Shown: positions 62,030-64,000 of the stretch, piece by piece
How the letters are laid out: every line of letters starts with the position of its first letter
Numbering within the stretch: position 1 is the stretch's first letter
DNA from: Xiphias gladius
Lineage: Eukaryota > Chordata > Actinopteri > Istiophoriformes > Xiphiidae
Length of the DNA stretch: 64,000 bases
Direction of reading: 5' to 3'
Assembly (NCBI RefSeq): GCF_016859285.1
Contig: NC_053406.1
Span: 11,606,026 to 11,670,025, forward strand
Notes under the pieces: model-generated
Told to the model about the DNA's origin: nothing
Seen by the model: only the letters and a program-made list of their open reading frames with translations
The model's database searches: none
Position numbers and translations under genes: made by a program

Positions 62030-64000
62030 TTGCCTTTTTCTTTATCAATTTTTTATTGTTAATCAAACATAATTATATAGGGTTGGGATTACAAGTTGAT
62101 AAATCACAAATAAAGCAGATGAATATAATCACAAATGTTCATGCGTTAATCAGCACAAAATTGACAAGCAACAAAAAAAAGAAAAAAACAACAATATTCC
62201 TATGTCTATGACGTCAAGAAACCATCTTTATATATTGACAGAAATGAGGAGCGTTACATCTACAAGCTGTAAGTCACACGGCAGCTGTAAGGCCAGCAGG
62301 CCAGAGAAGTCTCAGTTTAACACAGAGTTCCAAGTTGGAGCTGTCATTAAGTAACAGGAATTCTAGCAAGTAAGGAATCGTTTTGGGGGAATGTGCTTGA
62401 GAGCATCTCTGAAACCCTCTTCCAGAACTCTGCAACCCTTGGGCACTCCCCCACCATATGAACAAATGTGTCCAGCGCAGTTTGAGTGCATAGGTTGCAG
62501 TTTGGTGATGGTAAAGCTTTAATTTTGCGCAATGTGAAGGGAGTGAAGTATGTTCTGTGTAACGAAATTAAGATGAATAGTTTGAGGATTAGGGGTTCCT
62601 GGAAAGTAGTCGCATGTCCTGCCAGTTTAGTTTCCAATTTGGAGCTTCCAAGTTGAAGCTATTTGAGGAGAGGTCCACCTTCCACAGTGTGTTAATAGAT
62701 AGGGGCTTACAGGAGGCCTTATGCAGGGTGAAATATATTGTCAAGACCAGTCTGCTGGGGCTGCTCAGAGCTGTACGAATTGGATGTGTGGAGAGAGGTA
62801 TGTTCCAAGGCAGACCATAAGTGCACATCGCTGTGCGGAGTTGGAGATAGAAAAAAGAAAGATTTGCCAGGTAGATTGAAATGAATCTGGATGTTTGAAA
62901 TGCTCGGAGGCCCACGTGACCATAAATGTAGCTCAATGTCATCCTCATGGGACAACAGCGGAACCTGCAGTGGGTTTAAAAAGCTGGAGCAGGATTGGGT
63001 GTCATGACTTATCTCTGGTGTATATTGAGATGAGTAGAATGCAGCAAAGTTATCACTGATTTCTGTTGAGTCTGTACACAATTTACCGGTGATGGATTTC
63101 ATTGAGGTTATATTTGCTAACCTGTCACTGGTCTTCCGTTTCAGTGCAAGCAAGTGGCTTGGTCTTGTGCTATTTAGATAATGGTCTTTGCCTTGCTCTA
63201 TGCATGAGGATGTCTGCTCTATGTGTGAGTTAATGATTTGCTGAGTAACTCCCTCGTAAGCGCTAGTTCGACTATAACATTCAAGGCCATAGTATTTTCT
63301 ACCTCAGAGATGTCTTTTTCTAATTTCTGAATATGCTGCAATCTGGATTTGTTTACCCTGGAAGCAAACCCAATTTTTTTTTTTATCCCTGATGCATCCC
63401 TTGAATGCCTCCCATAGAATACCGGGATCATTCACTGATGGTTTTAATTGTTTTTTTAATTTCTTTTAGGAAGGTTTCATTCTGCAGTAGTTCGGAGTTG
63501 AAACGCCAAAGGGCTAAACGATTTAGAGTAAATAGAAAGGTTATTTTACCTGTCCCAGCTCTGATCTGAGAGAGACATAGGGACGAATTCAAGATCTGAA
63601 ATCTTATCATACAGCTGTAGAGACAAAAATGTAGTCAAAACGAGAAAAGATTGATGTCTTGAAGAGAAACAAGTAAATTCTCTCATTGAGATGTATGTGC
63701 TCCTACAAGCAACAGAACAATCTATAGCCATTTCCTCAATGCACTAGATGCCAGACGTTCTCTTTACTCAGTGATCCTAGTTCTGTCCGGAGAGTGTAGC
63801 CAGACTGCATTAAAGTCACCCCTATTATTAGAGCAAATATGGACAATTCAAGTGTTGCATTAGTTAAGTAGTTATAAAATTCAGCATCAAATACTGTACA
63901 TTTGGTGTATATACAAAGAGAAATTATATATTTGTCCCATTTATAACTTTTTTTTACGTAAGCAACTCTCCCTTCAGTACCTCACCCAGATCCCAGATCC
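62030..64000 (-). mobile_element. L1-like LINE, ORF2 remnant with internal deletion
   Basis: Minus-strand pieces of an L1-type ORF2, 5' to 3' from the right edge: the endonuclease C-terminal/linker region (63731-63430, with LALWRFNSELLQNETFLKEI), then the post-endonuclease linker (63153-62960, ALKRKTSDRLANITSMKSI and NFAAFYSSQYTPE). This passes directly into the C-terminal region (about 62900-62350, CNLCTQTALDTFVHMVGECP) and tail (LNDSSNLELCVKLRLLWPAG). The RT catalytic core that should lie between linker and C terminus is absent. Frameshifts and stops throughout. It sits in hip1 intron 10, antisense to the gene, and its 5' part runs off the window. Confidence 0.8.

Overview
This is vertebrate, almost certainly teleost (probably percomorph), nuclear DNA. 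The evidence is large GT-AG introns, long CA/TG microsatellites, decayed non-LTR retrotransposons, and several fold-back repeats that begin with a 'TTAAAGGAATAGTTTGACATTTT'-type terminus typical of perch-like fishes. The species assignment is inference; the gene content is read directly from the sequence.

Layout. Positions 1-10500 are a gene-poor flank: a decayed non-LTR reverse transcriptase fragment at the left edge, fold-back MITEs and microsatellites. Positions 10535-26187 (minus strand) hold baz1b (WSTF/BAZ1B), rebuilt here as 21 coding exons whose summed length is divisible by three (1597 residues plus stop). It has WAC, DDT, PHD and bromodomain modules and an unusually long acidic C-terminal tail. 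Positions about 27060-28290 hold a decayed L2/Maui-like LINE on the minus strand. Positions 28536-30874 (minus strand) hold bcl7b in six coding exons (196 residues). Positions 30875-33469 are the shared head-to-head upstream region of bcl7b and hip1. From 33470 to the right edge (plus strand) lie the first ten coding exons of hip1 (292 residues, ANTH region); the gene runs off the window. An alternative first exon at 42167-42184 lies inside the 19-kb intron 1. An L1-like LINE on the minus strand fills 62030-64000.

How the genes relate. BAZ1B is the WICH-complex partner of the ISWI ATPase SMARCA5. BCL7B is a small subunit of SWI/SNF (BAF) complexes. The two are tandem neighbours here, as in the mammalian Williams-Beuren interval. 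HIP1 is a clathrin/phosphoinositide/actin adaptor and is not functionally linked to them.

Most notable observations: (1) hip1 intron 2 reads as a U12-dependent AT-AC intron, so a GT-AG-only gene finder would break the gene there; (2) baz1b intron 1 carries U12-type GT-AG signals; (3) the cysteine equivalent to mammalian WSTF Cys338, reported as needed for its tyrosine-kinase activity, is glycine here; (4) long TG tracts lie within 50 nt of three hip1 splice sites; (5) both better-preserved LINE copies have lost the catalytic RT core by internal deletion; (6) an unidentified, frameshifted, exon-like fragment lies on the minus strand inside hip1 intron 1.
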